A stretch of 5,416 nucleotides of DNA from Myxococcales bacterium (GTDB taxonomy: Bacteria; Myxococcota; Polyangia; Fen-1088): positions 1 through 5,416 of the forward strand of contig PMJE01000572.1 in NCBI GenBank assembly GCA_003157315.1. Direction: 5' to 3'. The notes beneath the pieces are model-generated. The model worked only from the letters and a program-made list of their open reading frames with translations, was not told the DNA's origin and ran no database searches. A program made the position numbers and the translations under genes. The number at the start of each line of letters is the position of its first letter. The first letter of the stretch is position 1. This document shows, one piece after another, positions 1 through 5,416 of the stretch.

Positions 1-1461
1 CACGATTTGAATGCCGTTGACCGGTGCGCGCAAGGCCGGCACTGTGGCCGTCGACGTGAGCGGATTCGCAGTCAGGGTGAAGGACGATCCGGTCACGTTC
101 TGAAACACGATGTAGGTGCCCGCGCCCGTGCCTGAAGCTGGCGCAAGCGAGTGTCCAGGGAAGGTAGTGAGGGAGTGTCCCGTCTGGCTCACGGTTTGAG
201 GCGTGGCCACCTTGTCGATCTTGTATTGGTAGGTGCGAGTCGACGCATCGATATTCCCATAGCAATAGACGTAGACGTCGTATGCGCCGCTCATCGAACT
301 GGGCAAAGTCACACCGATCGTGATCGTCGATGAGACACTGTTCTGCGCCTCGAGGAAGCCATTCATCATATGCGCGTCGCCCGAGGCGTCGGTGAAGGGA
401 ACGGTATAGGTGGCTAGCGCGTTCCAGTTGATGGACGCTGTGGTCGTGCTGCCGTCTGCCGCCACCAGCGATGGGAACGTGCCAGTGGCGTTCGGGGCAC
501 TGTTCCAATACGTGGCCGGCTTGAATCCTGCAGATTCAGTGGCGTTCATCGTGGTTGTTCCAGGGGCGCCACCTGTGCGTCCCCCTACGAAGCGAATACT
601 GATGATCATTGGGCCGGTCGCTCCGCCGGTCGCGGTTCCACCTGTTCCGCCTGCTCCGCCAGTCTGGGTCCCGCCACTTGCGATTCCACCCGTTCCGCCT
701 GCTCCGCCGGTCCCGGCCCCGCCGGTCCCGCCTGCTCCGCCGGTCTCGGCGACATCGATGCTCACATCTTCGGCAACATCAGGGCCCCCGGTCTCGGCAA
801 CATCAGGGCCCCCGGCTTCGGCTACATCGAAGTGCCCGATTGTGAGGTCCGACGGCAGATTGGTGTCGCCGGAGAACGGAAGGTCAGTCTTGCCATCCCC
901 AGACGATATCGCGTCCGCTTTGGTTCCTGCGTCCAACTTCACAGTTCCCCCTGCCCCACCGGTTGCGGTTCCGCCGGTTCCGCCCGCAGTCGGGCCGTCG
1001 GTTCGGCTGCCGCCAGTTCCGCCCACTATCGAGCCATCAGTTGTGCTGCCGCCCGTGCCTTGGTCAACCGACAAATTGGTGTCATGGGAGAATGGAACGT
1101 CAATCCCGCCATCGTCAGACGAGTTTGCGCCGTCCATTGCCTCAGCGTCGAGTGCGACGCTCCCCCCAGCGCCGCCGGTTTCGGTCTCGCTGCTTCCGCC
1201 CCTCGCCAGTCCGTCAATCCCGCCCGTGGTCGGCAATCCGCCTGTCCCGCCCGCGGCAGCGCCATCTGCCGCGGCAGTGCCTCCTGAACCACCCATCGCA
1301 GCATCGAGGCCAGACGATCCGCCGCTGCCCCCGGTTGCAACATCAGCGGACGCAGCATCCCTGCGCAACTGCAAGGGCGACGTGAGGTCCACGCAGGCCG
1401 CGAACAGAAGAGTAGCGGCGATTGCTAGCGGGAGGGGGGCGAAACAGCGCGACAATTTCAC
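1..1461 (-). CDS. Secreted Gly/Thr/Asp-rich repeat lipoprotein with C-terminal beta-rich domain (C-terminus beyond left edge)
   Basis: Translating the minus strand from GTG 1461-1459 gives 487 codons with no stop before position 1, so the gene is cut at its 3' end. Residues 1-23 look like a lipoprotein signal peptide: K2 and R5, then a hydrophobic stretch (PLPLAIAATLLF), then LFAAC with the candidate lipid-bearing Cys at 23. Val follows the Cys, which under the E. coli +2 rule favours the outer membrane. Residues about 40-284 are low complexity, built of TGGAGGTGG-type runs mixed with Asp-rich segments and several internal repeats (listed separately). Residues about 285-487 are different: non-repetitive, rich in aromatic, Thr and Val residues, with SIRFVGG, ATYWNSAP, ASINWN, YDVYVYCYGN and APVNGIQIV, as in a secreted beta-sandwich. 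An in-frame TAA at 1470-1468 limits the start. GTG 1461 or TTG 1455 (AAGGG five bases upstream) are the options. I do not recognise a named family. A surface adhesin or binding protein on a flexible stalk is inference. Confidence 0.82.
   Translation of the reverse strand, partial: MKLSRCFAPLPLAIAATLLFAACVDLTSPLQLRRDAASADVATGGSGGSSGLDAAMGGSGGTAAADGAAAGGTGGLPTTGGIDGLARGGSSETETGGAGGSVALDAEAMDGANSSDDGGIDVPFSHDTNLSVDQGTGGSTTDGSIVGGTGGSRTDGPTAGGTGGTATGGAGGTVKLDAGTKADAISSGDGKTDLPFSGDTNLPSDLTIGHFDVAEAGGPDVAETGGPDVAEDVSIDVAETGGAGGTGGAGTGGAGGTGGIASGGTQTGGAGGTGGTATGGATGPMIISIRFVGGRTGGAPGTTTMNATESAGFKPATYWNSAPNATGTFPSLVAADGSTTTASINWNALATYTVPFTDASGDAHMMNGFLEAQNSVSSTITIGVTLPSSMSGAYDVYVYCYGNIDASTRTYQYKIDKVATPQTVSQTGHSLTTFPGHSLAPASGTGAGTYIVFQNVTGSSFTLTANPLTSTATVPALRAPVNGIQIV
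733..828 (-). repeat. Four tandem 24-bp units coding DVAE-type octapeptides
   Basis: Reading the minus strand from 828, four consecutive 8-codon units encode DVAEAGGP, DVAETGGP, DVAEDVSI and DVAETGGA with no gap. They sit inside the lipoprotein stalk at about residues 212-243. The first two are nearly identical in DNA as well, sharing the GATGT(A/T)GCCGA core and GGGGGCCCT end. The in-frame 24-bp period is typical of slippage or unequal recombination, so the copy number may vary between strains. Confidence 0.85.
844..1176 (-). repeat. 72-codon-period duplication in the lipoprotein stalk
   Basis: Two 39-residue blocks, at minus-strand 1176-1060 and 960-844 (residues 96-134 and 168-206), align without gaps at a spacing of exactly 216 bp. 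Both begin GGAGG and share V-x-LDA, a central SS-x-DG, PFS-x-DTNL and a final D. By hand count 23 of 39 residues are identical. The DNA is also recognisably related, for example AATGGAACGTCAATCCCGCC against AACGGAAGGTCAGTCTTGCC on the plus strand. The blocks are an older, diverged duplication; the 33 residues between them hold a shorter 39-bp repeat. Confidence 0.8.
982..1059 (-). repeat. Two tandem 39-bp units (GTGGSxTDG-type)
   Basis: On the minus strand 1059-1021 encodes GTGGSTTDGSIVG and 1020-982 encodes GTGGSRTDGPTAG, adjacent and in frame with 9 of 13 residues identical. A partial third copy (GTGGTAT) follows immediately. This pair lies between the two 72-codon-spaced blocks, so the stalk appears to have grown by more than one round of duplication with different unit lengths. 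Confidence 0.75.
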
Positions 1462-1466
1462 CCTTG

Positions 1467-1472
1467 ATTATA
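1467..1472 (-). promoter_or_regulatory. Candidate -10 box (TATAAT) for the lipoprotein gene
   Basis: The minus strand reads TATAAT at 1472-1467, a perfect match to the sigma-70 -10 consensus in GC-rich surroundings. Its last base is five bases from the GTG at 1461, so transcription would begin at or very near that codon and give a leaderless message. No good -35 hexamer is visible at 16-18 bp spacing (the bases there are TCCCCA or similar), and there is no extended TGn. It could be a chance match. Confidence 0.4.
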
Positions 1473-1536
1473 GTAGGAATGCGACGCGCTGGGGACTTTC
1501 TATGCGTTCCTTCTACGGATTCTTCGGGTGCGCAGG

Positions 1537-1572
1537 TGCCCTTGGGCGTTGACCTGCCCGCGCCAAAGGGCA
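1537..1572. repeat. 12-bp imperfect inverted repeat in the divergent intergenic region
   Basis: TGCCCTTGGGCG (1537-1548) and CGCCAAAGGGCA (1561-1572) are inverted copies with one mismatch, separated by 12 bp. The dyad lies between the divergent lipoprotein and tRNA genes, 76-111 bp upstream of the lipoprotein GTG. Neither side is followed by a T-run, so a classical intrinsic terminator is unlikely. A regulator-binding dyad or an RNA stem-loop in a longer leader are possible; nothing in the sequence chooses between them. The spacer contains TTGACC. Confidence 0.5.
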
Positions 1573-1684
1573 AAATCACCCCGCTTGGCAGGGAGTAGGC
1601 GGATGATACCGACACGGTGGGTTACGCTCGGGCGACGCACACCCACGCAAGAAACAGTCGCCCGATCCAAAAACTCAATGTTTT

Positions 1685-1769
1685 GCCGGGGTGGCGAAAT
1701 GGCAAACGCGGCGGACTTAAAATCCGCTATCGCGAAAGCGACCTATGGGTTCGAGTCCCATCCCCGGCA
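1685..1769 (+). tRNA. tRNA-Leu (anticodon UAA)
   Basis: The 85-nt sequence folds as a class II tRNA. The acceptor arms GCCGGGG (1685-1691) and CCCCGGC (1762-1768) pair fully, with discriminator A1769. D-stem GCG/CGC (1694-1696 and 1707-1709) encloses AAATGGCAAA with the conserved GG. Anticodon stem GCGGA/TCCGC (1711-1715 and 1723-1727) encloses loop CTTAAAA, giving anticodon UAA at 1718-1720, which reads UUA. The long variable arm contains CGC-GAAA-GCG (1731-1740). T-stem ATGGG/CCCAT (1745-1749 and 1757-1761) encloses TTCGAGT. Leucine identity fits both anticodon and variable arm. The 3' CCA is not encoded (CTG follows), so a CCA-adding enzyme is needed. It is convergent with the glycosyltransferase gene, whose stop codon lies 5 bp away. 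No clear tRNA promoter or downstream T-run was found. Confidence 0.97.
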
Positions 1770-1774
1770 CTGAT

Positions 1775-3754
1775 TCAACGTTCCGAGCTTTCCGGCGCGT
1801 CGGTCACCGAGCGGGCCTCGCCGTTCTTGATGATGCTGCGCCGGATGAAATGCGGTCTCCGCTTGGATTCTTCCAGAATCCTCCCTATGTATTCGCCCAG
1901 CACCCCGATGCCCAGAATCTCCACCGAACCGAAAAATAGAATTACCAGAATAACTGTGGTGAGCCCTCGCGGCGCCAGGCCTGGGTAGAGGATACGCAAG
2001 GCCACGTGGATCGCACCGAGGATTGTGCTGCAAACGAACAGCAACCCGCCGAAGAAACTGAGCAGAGAGAGCGGCAGGTAGCTGAAAGAGAGAATGCCCT
2101 TCTTGGCCCACCCGATGTTCTTGAACAGGCTGTTGGTCGTGCGGCCGAACATTCGTTTCGGGCGCAAATAGTCCACGCCAGTCTGTTTGAAACCCACCGA
2201 AGCGCGGATTCCGCGTAGGAACACATCGCGTTCCGGGTATTGCAGGATAGCCTTGACCGCTCTGCGATCGATCAAAGAAAAGTCGCCTGCGTCGTGCGGG
2301 ATGGATAGGTAGGAGAACGCGTCGAAAATACGGTAAAACGCCTTGTAGGCAATCTGCATCGGCCACACTGCCTCGCGCTGCACCCGTCGTCCGTAGACCA
2401 CATCATAGCCTTCCTTCCACTTGGCAACAAACTGGCTGATGATTTCAGGCGGATCCTGCAGATCGCCGTCGAGAAGCACGCAGGCATTATTGCTCGCGAT
2501 GCTCATGCCGCTACGAAAGGCCATCTGCGAGCCAAAATTGCGGGAATGGGAGATGCCGACCACATGGCGATCCCGGGCGCTAATTTCGCGAATGACTTCT
2601 TCGCTGTTGTCAGGACTGTTGTCGTTGACGAATATGATCTCGTAGTCGACTTTCAGATCCTCGAAGGTCTTCTTCAGCCGTTCGTACATGATCGGGATGG
2701 CCTGGCCGTCTTTGTAACAAGTCACAATGGCGGAAATGCTGCGTTCTTTGTCCAGCCTGAATTGCTTGGACGACTTGTAGTACCGGTCTTTGTCGTCGAG
2801 GCCGCGGTACCAGACCGCGGTGAGCGCCAAACCTGTGCGCAGATCCGTCCGGGCCTTCCATCCTAGAACCTCGGTGGTCTTTCTCTGGCTGGAGAACCAG
2901 TCCGCCACGTCCCATTTTCGCGCCTCCATCTCGCCGAAAACTGGCTGCTGCTTGATGGCGAACAGTTCGGCAGAGACGCGCGCGACCTCGGCAATCGTCG
3001 TCTTGTTGCCGCTACCGATGTTGAACGATTCGCCATAGTGAGGCTCGCGCAGATTGAGTGCGGTGTCGACGTAGGCCTCGGCGGCATCCTGCACGTAGAC
3101 GAAGTCCCGGGAAATGGCGCCGTTGACCAAGGGTGGATAGCCGCCCTCTGAGCCGTGTTTGATCACGGCAGGGATGAGGCGCGACGAATCCTCCAGCGGA
3201 CCATATACTGAAAACAGGCGAAGGTTGGCGCAACGAAATTTCTTCTTCTTACCGTAGAATCGAATGAGATTGGCGCAAGCCACTTTGGAAACGGCGTAAT
3301 CACTGTTGGGCTGGGGCAGGTCGTCTTCCCCGGGGCCGGCAACCTTGTCGCCATATTCGGATGAGCTTCCCGAATGCACGTAGCAAGCGATCCCCATGCC
3401 CTCCAATCGCTGGAGCAGCTTGGCCGTGAGATTGAAGTTGGTCTGGTAGATCAGCTCACTGTCCGATTCAAACGAATAGGCTCCATATGCCACACAATTG
3501 AACACGGTTCGCGGGGTGGTTCTTTGCAGGACGTTGTCCAGGTTCGCATCAACCAAGAGATCCGCTGCGACAATGTTCTTGTCGGGAACCCCGGAGAGGC
3601 GCCAGGCCGGGGTGTGAAGGGTCGTGCCAACCACGTCGTCGCGCTGCCCGAGCAGCAGGTGGAAAAGGTTGGCTCCAACGAATCCGCTGGCCCCGAGAAC
3701 CAGGATAGGGCCCTGAAGTTGCCTGATCTTCGACTGCAATTCTTGGTTTGCCAT
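1775..3754 (-). CDS. Fused NAD-dependent sugar-nucleotide epimerase/reductase and polyprenyl-phosphate glycosyltransferase (GT2)
   Basis: One uninterrupted 659-residue frame joins two enzymes (numbering from ATG 3754). Residues about 15-320 form an extended short-chain dehydrogenase/reductase: NAD(P)-binding GASGFVG at 21-27, Ser-rich GSSSEYG near 129-135, catalytic YAVSK at 153-157, and SRDFVYVQD near 215-223. This family epimerises, dehydrates or reduces nucleotide sugars. Residues about 337-659 form a family-2 glycosyltransferase of the GtrB/ArnC/DPM1 kind: VNDNSPDNS near 376-384, SHSRNFG near 402-408, metal-binding DGDLQDPP at 429-436, DFSLIDRR at 491-498, two hydrophobic segments near 555-588 and 598-620, and a basic GEYIGRILEESKRRP tail. 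That group transfers a sugar from a nucleotide donor to a polyprenyl phosphate at the cytoplasmic face. GTG 3757 is a possible start overlapping the upstream stop as GTGA; ATG 3754 is better spaced (five bases) from GAGAAG. It is last in a three-gene operon. The exact sugar is unknown. Confidence 0.92.
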   Translation of the reverse strand: MANQELQSKIRQLQGPILVLGASGFVGANLFHLLLGQRDDVVGTTLHTPAWRLSGVPDKNIVAADLLVDANLDNVLQRTTPRTVFNCVAYGAYSFESDSELIYQTNFNLTAKLLQRLEGMGIACYVHSGSSSEYGDKVAGPGEDDLPQPNSDYAVSKVACANLIRFYGKKKKFRCANLRLFSVYGPLEDSSRLIPAVIKHGSEGGYPPLVNGAISRDFVYVQDAAEAYVDTALNLREPHYGESFNIGSGNKTTIAEVARVSAELFAIKQQPVFGEMEARKWDVADWFSSQRKTTEVLGWKARTDLRTGLALTAVWYRGLDDKDRYYKSSKQFRLDKERSISAIVTCYKDGQAIPIMYERLKKTFEDLKVDYEIIFVNDNSPDNSEEVIREISARDRHVVGISHSRNFGSQMAFRSGMSIASNNACVLLDGDLQDPPEIISQFVAKWKEGYDVVYGRRVQREAVWPMQIAYKAFYRIFDAFSYLSIPHDAGDFSLIDRRAVKAILQYPERDVFLRGIRASVGFKQTGVDYLRPKRMFGRTTNSLFKNIGWAKKGILSFSYLPLSLLSFFGGLLFVCSTILGAIHVALRILYPGLAPRGLTTVILVILFFGSVEILGIGVLGEYIGRILEESKRRPHFIRRSIIKNGEARSVTDAPESSER

Positions 3755-4662
3755 CACTGCTTCTCAAGCAACGCAAGTATGGACTGCGGGTCAAGTCCGC
3801 ATTCCTTCCGGTGGTAGTTCTGCGAGCCATAGAATCCCGAGGGGTAGCCGAGTGCATGGCGGTGCGAAAAGCGCTTGGGTGCTGTCCCGCGAAGCAAGAG
3901 TGCGTGGGCGAGGGCCTGACCCGCACCACCCTGGGCCACATGTTCTTCCACCACGACCAGATGTCCGGATCGCTGGATGTCCTCGTCCAGTGCCGCGGGG
4001 ATCTCGTCGGGCAGCAGCGGCAGTTCCGACAACACCCACAGGCAGGGACGAATCTCGGCGGGCCTTTCCATCGCCGCGCCTAGAATGCCACCGGCCAACG
4101 GACCGACAATGACCAAGGTGGACCCGCCGCCGACAAGAAGCCGGCGCCAGGGCGCATAGGCCGGCAGCACGAAGCTCTTGGGCGTCTCGTCACGGCCGAG
4201 ACGGAAATAGGCAGGAGCACCGGCGCGGGCGATGCGTTCCGCCGCCAAGGGAACGTCGGCAGCGAAGGCCGGGACGTAGACCTTGAGGTGGGGCAGACCC
4301 AGCAGGGCGCCGTAGTCTTGCAGAGCGTGGTGGGTGGCCCCCATCACCCCGTAGGCATAGCCTCCGCCATTGCCGACGAGAAACACCGGCAGCTTGTGGA
4401 AACAGACGTCGTTGCGCACTTGCTCGAAGGCGCGGGCGTAGAGGAACGGGGCGATACTGTAGACCCAGGGCCGAAATCCCAGGCGGGCCATTCCCGCGGC
4501 CACCGAAACCATGTTCTGTTCGGCCACGCCGGCGTTGATGAAGCGCGCCCCGGCTGCCGCGCGCACTGGCTCAAGCGCCATGAATCCGAGATCGCCGGTG
4601 AGAAAGACGAAGTCCTTGTCCTTGGATAGTCCCACCAAGGTTGTGGCCAAGACAGTTCTCAC
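3754..4662 (-). CDS. Transketolase-like C-terminal subunit (pyrimidine-binding and C-terminal domains)
   Basis: This 302-residue protein matches the second half of transketolase, as expected for a split enzyme. Near the N-terminus is TGDLG (22-26), then RFINAGVAEQNMVSVAAGMA (40-59). There E48 corresponds to the conserved Glu that activates the aminopyrimidine ring of thiamine diphosphate. FEQVRNDV (79-86), GATHHALQD (108-116) and YFRLGRDE (152-159) are further family signatures. The rest, with VVVEEH and a Gly-rich segment, fits the C-terminal domain. It should pair with the N-terminal subunit encoded just upstream to build active sites at the interface, and move a two-carbon ketol unit from a ketose to an aldehyde acceptor. 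The GTG start at 4662 overlaps the previous stop as GTGA and is supported by a strong GAGGAGG at 4679-4673. A role in sugar-nucleotide synthesis rather than central metabolism is inferred from the neighbouring fusion gene. Confidence 0.93.
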   Translation of the reverse strand: MRTVLATTLVGLSKDKDFVFLTGDLGFMALEPVRAAAGARFINAGVAEQNMVSVAAGMARLGFRPWVYSIAPFLYARAFEQVRNDVCFHKLPVFLVGNGGGYAYGVMGATHHALQDYGALLGLPHLKVYVPAFAADVPLAAERIARAGAPAYFRLGRDETPKSFVLPAYAPWRRLLVGGGSTLVIVGPLAGGILGAAMERPAEIRPCLWVLSELPLLPDEIPAALDEDIQRSGHLVVVEEHVAQGGAGQALAHALLLRGTAPKRFSHRHALGYPSGFYGSQNYHRKECGLDPQSILALLEKQ

Positions 4663-5416
4663 AGGCGCTTCGCCTCCTCAACCGCCTGCGCATACTGCTC
4701 CGCCGACATGGGCAAATAGTGCCACTCCATGCGGTTCTCCATGAAAGAGACACCATGTCCTTTGATGGTTCGCGCGACGACGGCAAAGGGCTGTGCCGGC
4801 AGGTCAACCGTTAGGGCGCGCCGAATGGCTTCGGCGTCATGCCCGTCGACTTCGCGAACTTGCAGACCGAAGCCGCGCAGTTTGTCGGCCAAAGACCCGA
4901 GATCCGCCACCTCGGTCGTGGTGCCAAAACCCTGCAACCCATTGAGATCGATGATGGGTACAACCGAAGTGAGCCTATGGTGGGCCAGAAAAATCAGCGA
5001 TTCCCAGGTAGAGCCCTCGTTCCATTCGCCGTCCGACATCAGGCAAAAAATGCGTCCGGGGTCACCCCGCAGTCGCTTGCCAAGGCCCAGCCCGGCCGAC
5101 AGGCCCAGGCCGTGACCGAGGCTGCCGGTGGCAAAGACGATATCCGGGATCGCATCGGCCTGCGGATGGCCCACCAGCCGGGTGTGATCTTTGTGAAACT
5201 CCAGTAACTCTTCCTCGGCCAGGCGTCCCAACGACCACAGGGTGACATAGAGCGCGCCGGCCGCATGTCCCTTGGACAGCACGAACAGATCGTCCTTGCC
5301 CATCACCCGGTGGTGCAAGGTGAGAAGCAGATCGAGTGCGGACAGGTTGCCCCCCAGGTGTCCAACTCCGCTCTCATAGTGCATCCGTAGCAGGCGCAGC
5401 CGCGCCCGGCGGTGCA
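4659..5416 (-). CDS. Transketolase-like N-terminal subunit (diphosphate-binding domain), 5' end beyond right edge
   Basis: The frame is open from the right edge to TGA at 4661-4659, about 252 codons, so the start is missing. ATG 5384 is unlikely to be the true start: the preceding in-frame codons encode HRRARLRLLR, which fits the helix that normally precedes the GHxGG motif. Visible signatures are SGVGHLGGNLSALDLL, LSKGHAAGALY, GHP, TGSLGHGLGLSAGLGLG, the thiamine-diphosphate and metal motif SDGEWNEGSTWES with DLNGLQGFG about 30 residues later, EVDGHD, and a closing EWHYLPM. The first Gly of the usual GDG is Ser here. The full protein would be near the 270-280 residues usual for these half-transketolases. 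It is the first visible gene of the operon, coupled to the C-terminal subunit by GTGA; the operon promoter lies outside the window. A split pyruvate dehydrogenase-type E1 is less likely, because SKGHA and GHxGG are transketolase signatures. Confidence 0.92.
   Translation of the reverse strand, partial: HRRARLRLLRMHYESGVGHLGGNLSALDLLLTLHHRVMGKDDLFVLSKGHAAGALYVTLWSLGRLAEEELLEFHKDHTRLVGHPQADAIPDIVFATGSLGHGLGLSAGLGLGKRLRGDPGRIFCLMSDGEWNEGSTWESLIFLAHHRLTSVVPIIDLNGLQGFGTTTEVADLGSLADKLRGFGLQVREVDGHDAEAIRRALTVDLPAQPFAVVARTIKGHGVSFMENRMEWHYLPMSAEQYAQAVEEAKRL
4673..4679 (-). promoter_or_regulatory. Ribosome binding site GAGGAGG for the transketolase C-terminal subunit
   Basis: The minus strand reads GAGGAGG at 4679-4673, inside the last codons of the N-terminal subunit gene and 10 bases before GTG 4662. 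It is a strong match to the Shine-Dalgarno consensus. Together with the GTGA overlap it decides the GTG start, and it suggests that the two subunits are made in balanced amounts. Confidence 0.7.

Noticed and set aside
410..1552. Plus-strand 380-codon frame encoding a Pro/Val/Ser-rich protein
   Set aside because: It is the complement of GGN-rich codons of the lipoprotein, which keeps both strands free of stops. The minus reading has a signal peptide, lipobox and a domain change; the plus reading has only low-complexity PPVPPAPPV runs and ends in unrelated sequence.
1549..1612. TTGACC (1549) and TTGGCA (1585) as -35 boxes of a tRNA promoter
   Set aside because: No acceptable -10 hexamer is present at 16-18 bp (AAAATC and TACCGA are poor), so I do not call a promoter, although one must exist nearby or upstream.
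1343..1615. Minus-strand 90-codon frame upstream of and overlapping the lipoprotein start
   Set aside because: It overlaps the signal-peptide region in another frame, has no recognisable motif and runs across the inverted repeat.
1670..1684. AAAAC-TCAAT-GTTTT short hairpin just before the tRNA
   Set aside because: It is a 5-bp AT-rich stem with a 5-base loop, too weak to distinguish from chance; at most it lies in the tRNA leader.
1528..1988. Plus-strand frames running through the tRNA
   Set aside because: They cross a clearly folded tRNA and the end of a well-supported minus-strand gene; there are no protein family features.
5382..5384. ATG 5384 as the real start of the transketolase N-terminal subunit
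   Set aside because: The frame stays open to the window edge, and the residues before this ATG fit the conserved helix preceding the GHxGG motif, so the true start is outside the window.
1..5416. CRISPR array, insertion sequence or phage genes
   Set aside because: The only direct repeats are in-frame coding repeats in the lipoprotein; no transposase, integrase or regularly spaced palindromic repeats were seen.

Overview
This 5416-bp window is GC-rich bacterial DNA. The split transketolase pair, the sugar-nucleotide enzyme fused to a polyprenyl-phosphate glycosyltransferase, and a lipoprotein with a long Gly/Thr/Asp-rich stalk all suggest a Gram-negative bacterium. Runs of TGGAGGTGGT-type sequence in a lipoprotein recall Myxococcota or related delta-proteobacterial lineages. 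That placement is an impression from composition and style and is not proven here.

Layout, left to right. (1) Positions 1-1461, minus strand: the first 487 codons of a secreted lipoprotein that runs off the left edge. It has a lipoprotein signal peptide, a repetitive Gly-rich stalk with three nested repeat families, and a C-terminal beta-rich domain. (2) Positions 1462-1684: a 223-bp divergent intergenic region. It holds a perfect TATAAT just before the lipoprotein start and a 12-bp imperfect inverted repeat. (3) Positions 1685-1769, plus strand: a complete tRNA-Leu(UAA) with a long variable arm and no encoded CCA. (4) Positions 1775-5416, minus strand: three tightly coupled genes in the order transketolase N-terminal subunit (start outside the window), transketolase C-terminal subunit, and a fused NAD-dependent epimerase/reductase plus family-2 glycosyltransferase. 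The first junction overlaps by GTGA; the second overlaps by GTGA or TGATG depending on the start chosen.

How the genes may work together. The two half-transketolases should form one thiamine-diphosphate enzyme that moves a two-carbon ketol unit. The fusion protein combines a sugar-nucleotide short-chain dehydrogenase/reductase with a membrane-anchored enzyme of the GtrB/DPM1 type that loads a sugar onto a polyprenyl phosphate. Translational coupling of all three suggests one pathway: build an unusual ketose or two-carbon-branched sugar nucleotide, reduce or epimerise it, then place it on a lipid carrier for a cell-surface polysaccharide. The enzyme classes are well supported by motifs; the specific sugar is inference. 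The operon ends 5 bp from the 3' end of the tRNA, which is transcribed in the opposite direction.
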